Shown here one piece after another: positions 5,302 through 6,415 of a stretch of DNA of 6,415 nucleotides. Under the pieces are notes generated by a model. It worked only from the letters and a program-made list of their open reading frames with translations, was not told where the DNA came from and searched no databases. This DNA comes from Bacteroidia bacterium. GTDB taxonomy: Bacteria; Bacteroidota; Bacteroidia; AKYH767-A; OLB10. The DNA lies in the NCBI GenBank assembly GCA_025450095.1, contig JANWID010000195.1, forward strand, positions 1-6,415. Direction: 5' to 3'. The position numbers and the translations under genes were made by a program. Each line of letters opens with the position of its first letter. Positions within the stretch are counted from its first letter, which is position 1.

Positions 5302-6415
5302 CTAAGGAGTTATCACATATATAGAAAAGAACAGGTTATTTTCCATGATTGAATAATCCAATGATTCAACTACCAAATCTCCTGTAATATCCTGAATCAT
5401 ATACCCTGCAACTGTAATAAAAGCTGCATTTTCCATTTCGGAATAATCCGAAGACTCGATGATCCCGTCTTGTGTACCTAATATTCCACCCAATCCATAT
5501 CCGGCATCAACAATATCACCGCTATAAAATGCCCACTTTGGTCCATCACCATAGAGAGTACCTACATCAATCATGTTATTGCCGTATGCATTCATATTAC
5601 TGATCGTAAAATCATATGTTGTTTGCGGAGTGAATAATACCGGTGTCGCACTCCAGGTTTCAATTGAGTTGCGGTGATTTACTTTTATATAATAGTAGTT
5701 TCCAAATTGCACCGGCGGAGTGAATGATACGCTTACATCGCCATTTGTTTTCATTACTGCCAGTGCGCTATCAACTAAAAATTTTGTTACCGGGTCAATT
5801 GCGCTGACCATTACAATGTCAGCATCCGTTGGATCAGGTGATGAGCCTGCCAAGAATAAACAACCACCTGCTCCAAATGAATTCATTAGCCCACCACCAG
5901 TATAAAATCCTTCAACGAACATTTTTATATTCAATGAAATTACTGAAGTACAGGTATCCGTTATTATAGTATTAGAAATCTTTGGACTTCCGGAGACACA
6001 TGTTTCACTGGAAGTCATTATAACATAAACAGTATCGACACTCGTTGGAGTATAAGTATAACTTTCTGAAAGCCCATTTTGCTTCAATATACTATTCATA
6101 AAAAATTTGTAATTAGGTGCAGCACCTCCATTTATTGGTGCAGCTGTAAATGTTACAGGTGTACCCATACAAATAGTATCATTTGAAGCGGAAATAGTAA
6201 CATCAGCAGTTAATACCGGACTAACATTAATTATTAAATCTGAAATTGCAGGATTGTTCGAAACACATCCTGTTGCATTGGATGTAAATAATACAAGAAC
6301 TGCATCACCATCAGAAGGAATATAAGTATAGGTTGTAGTAGAATCACTCTGAACCAGATTGGAATTAATATAAATTTCAATGTATGGATAGTCCCCTCCA
6401 TTTGTAGCCGTAACT
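5302..6415 (-). CDS. Large Ig-repeat adhesin-like protein with dockerin-like C-terminus (N-terminal part outside window)
   Basis: The frame is open from the right edge to the TAG at 5302-5304, giving 370 visible residues. The Met at 6166-6168 is internal, lying inside the repeat motif SASNDTICMGTPVTFTA. Two Ig-like repeats are visible with a 90-residue period (NGG at visible 5-7 and 95-97; SYTYTP/TYTYIP; Cys50 and Cys139 near each repeat end). Cys82 and Cys139 probably form a disulfide, as in related PKD/Ig-type repeats. From about 164 (KMFVEGFY) a different module follows, containing YYIKVNHRNSIETWSATP (241-258) and TTYDFTISNMNAYGNNM. The end holds two calcium-loop-like motifs: DGIIESSDYSEMEN (316-329), lacking acidic residues at loop positions 1 and 3, and DITGDLVVESLD (342-353), intact. 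The protein ends FFSIYVITP, without a recognisable T9SS type A or B domain. It is probably a secreted or surface adhesin; full length is unknown. Confidence 0.85.
   Translation of the reverse strand, partial: VTATNGGDYPYIEIYINSNLVQSDSTTTYTYIPSDGDAVLVLFTSNATGCVSNNPAISDLIINVSPVLTADVTISASNDTICMGTPVTFTAAPINGGAAPNYKFFMNSILKQNGLSESYTYTPTSVDTVYVIMTSSETCVSGSPKISNTIITDTCTSVISLNIKMFVEGFYTGGGLMNSFGAGGCLFLAGSSPDPTDADIVMVSAIDPVTKFLVDSALAVMKTNGDVSVSFTPPVQFGNYYYIKVNHRNSIETWSATPVLFTPQTTYDFTISNMNAYGNNMIDVGTLYGDGPKWAFYSGDIVDAGYGLGGILGTQDGIIESSDYSEMENAAFITVAGYMIQDITGDLVVESLDYSIMENNLFFSIYVITP

Noticed and set aside
6166..6168. ATG as the start of the minus-strand adhesin-like gene
   Set aside because: The same frame continues to the window edge with a matching Ig-like repeat, and this Met sits inside a repeat motif, without a signal peptide.

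Overview
The window looks like ordinary chromosomal DNA of a Bacteroidota bacterium, probably a free-living environmental lineage. Three things point there: secreted proteins with C-terminal type IX secretion (T9SS) sorting domains, Bacteroidota-type promoters (TAnnTTTG at -7, one with TTG 19 bp upstream), and AT-rich start regions with little Shine-Dalgarno signal. No RNA gene, CRISPR array, transposase or integrase was seen.

Layout. Bases 1-912 (+) hold the C-terminal part of an OPT-family oligopeptide transporter, cut by the left edge. A short spacer with two sets of 7-bp tandem repeats follows. Next come two unrelated exported thioredoxin-fold proteins on the + strand: a small TlpA/ResA-like protein (995-1483) and a peroxiredoxin-like/redoxin protein (1623-2228) with CNHC and a further C-terminal Cys. 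The spacer between them carries three 8-bp repeats and a -7 promoter element. After a 175-bp gap with a consensus promoter, 2404-4227 (+) encodes a secreted protein with six evenly spaced Asp-box repeats (a predicted beta-propeller), a Cys-containing beta domain and a T9SS sorting domain. A strong bidirectional terminator (4245-4279) separates it from the convergent minus-strand genes.

The minus strand carries two secreted-protein genes. The upstream one (5302 to the right edge, N-terminus missing) is the end of a large adhesin-like protein: two Ig-like repeats with a 90-residue period, then a C-terminal module ending in a dockerin-like pair of calcium-loop motifs instead of a recognisable T9SS sorting domain. 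The downstream one (4306-5217) is a choice-of-anchor-J/cleaved-adhesin-like protein with a canonical T9SS type A domain. Between them lies a perfect 15-bp inverted repeat with a 6-base loop, ending 3 bases before the likely start codon.

Together the right two-thirds encode cell-surface or secreted proteins, and the two thioredoxin-fold proteins probably act on thiols outside the cytoplasm. No shared pathway can be shown for the whole window. I see no convincing new multi-gene system. The most interesting items are the dockerin-like ending, the palindrome before the anchor-J gene, and the short tandem repeats in the spacers.
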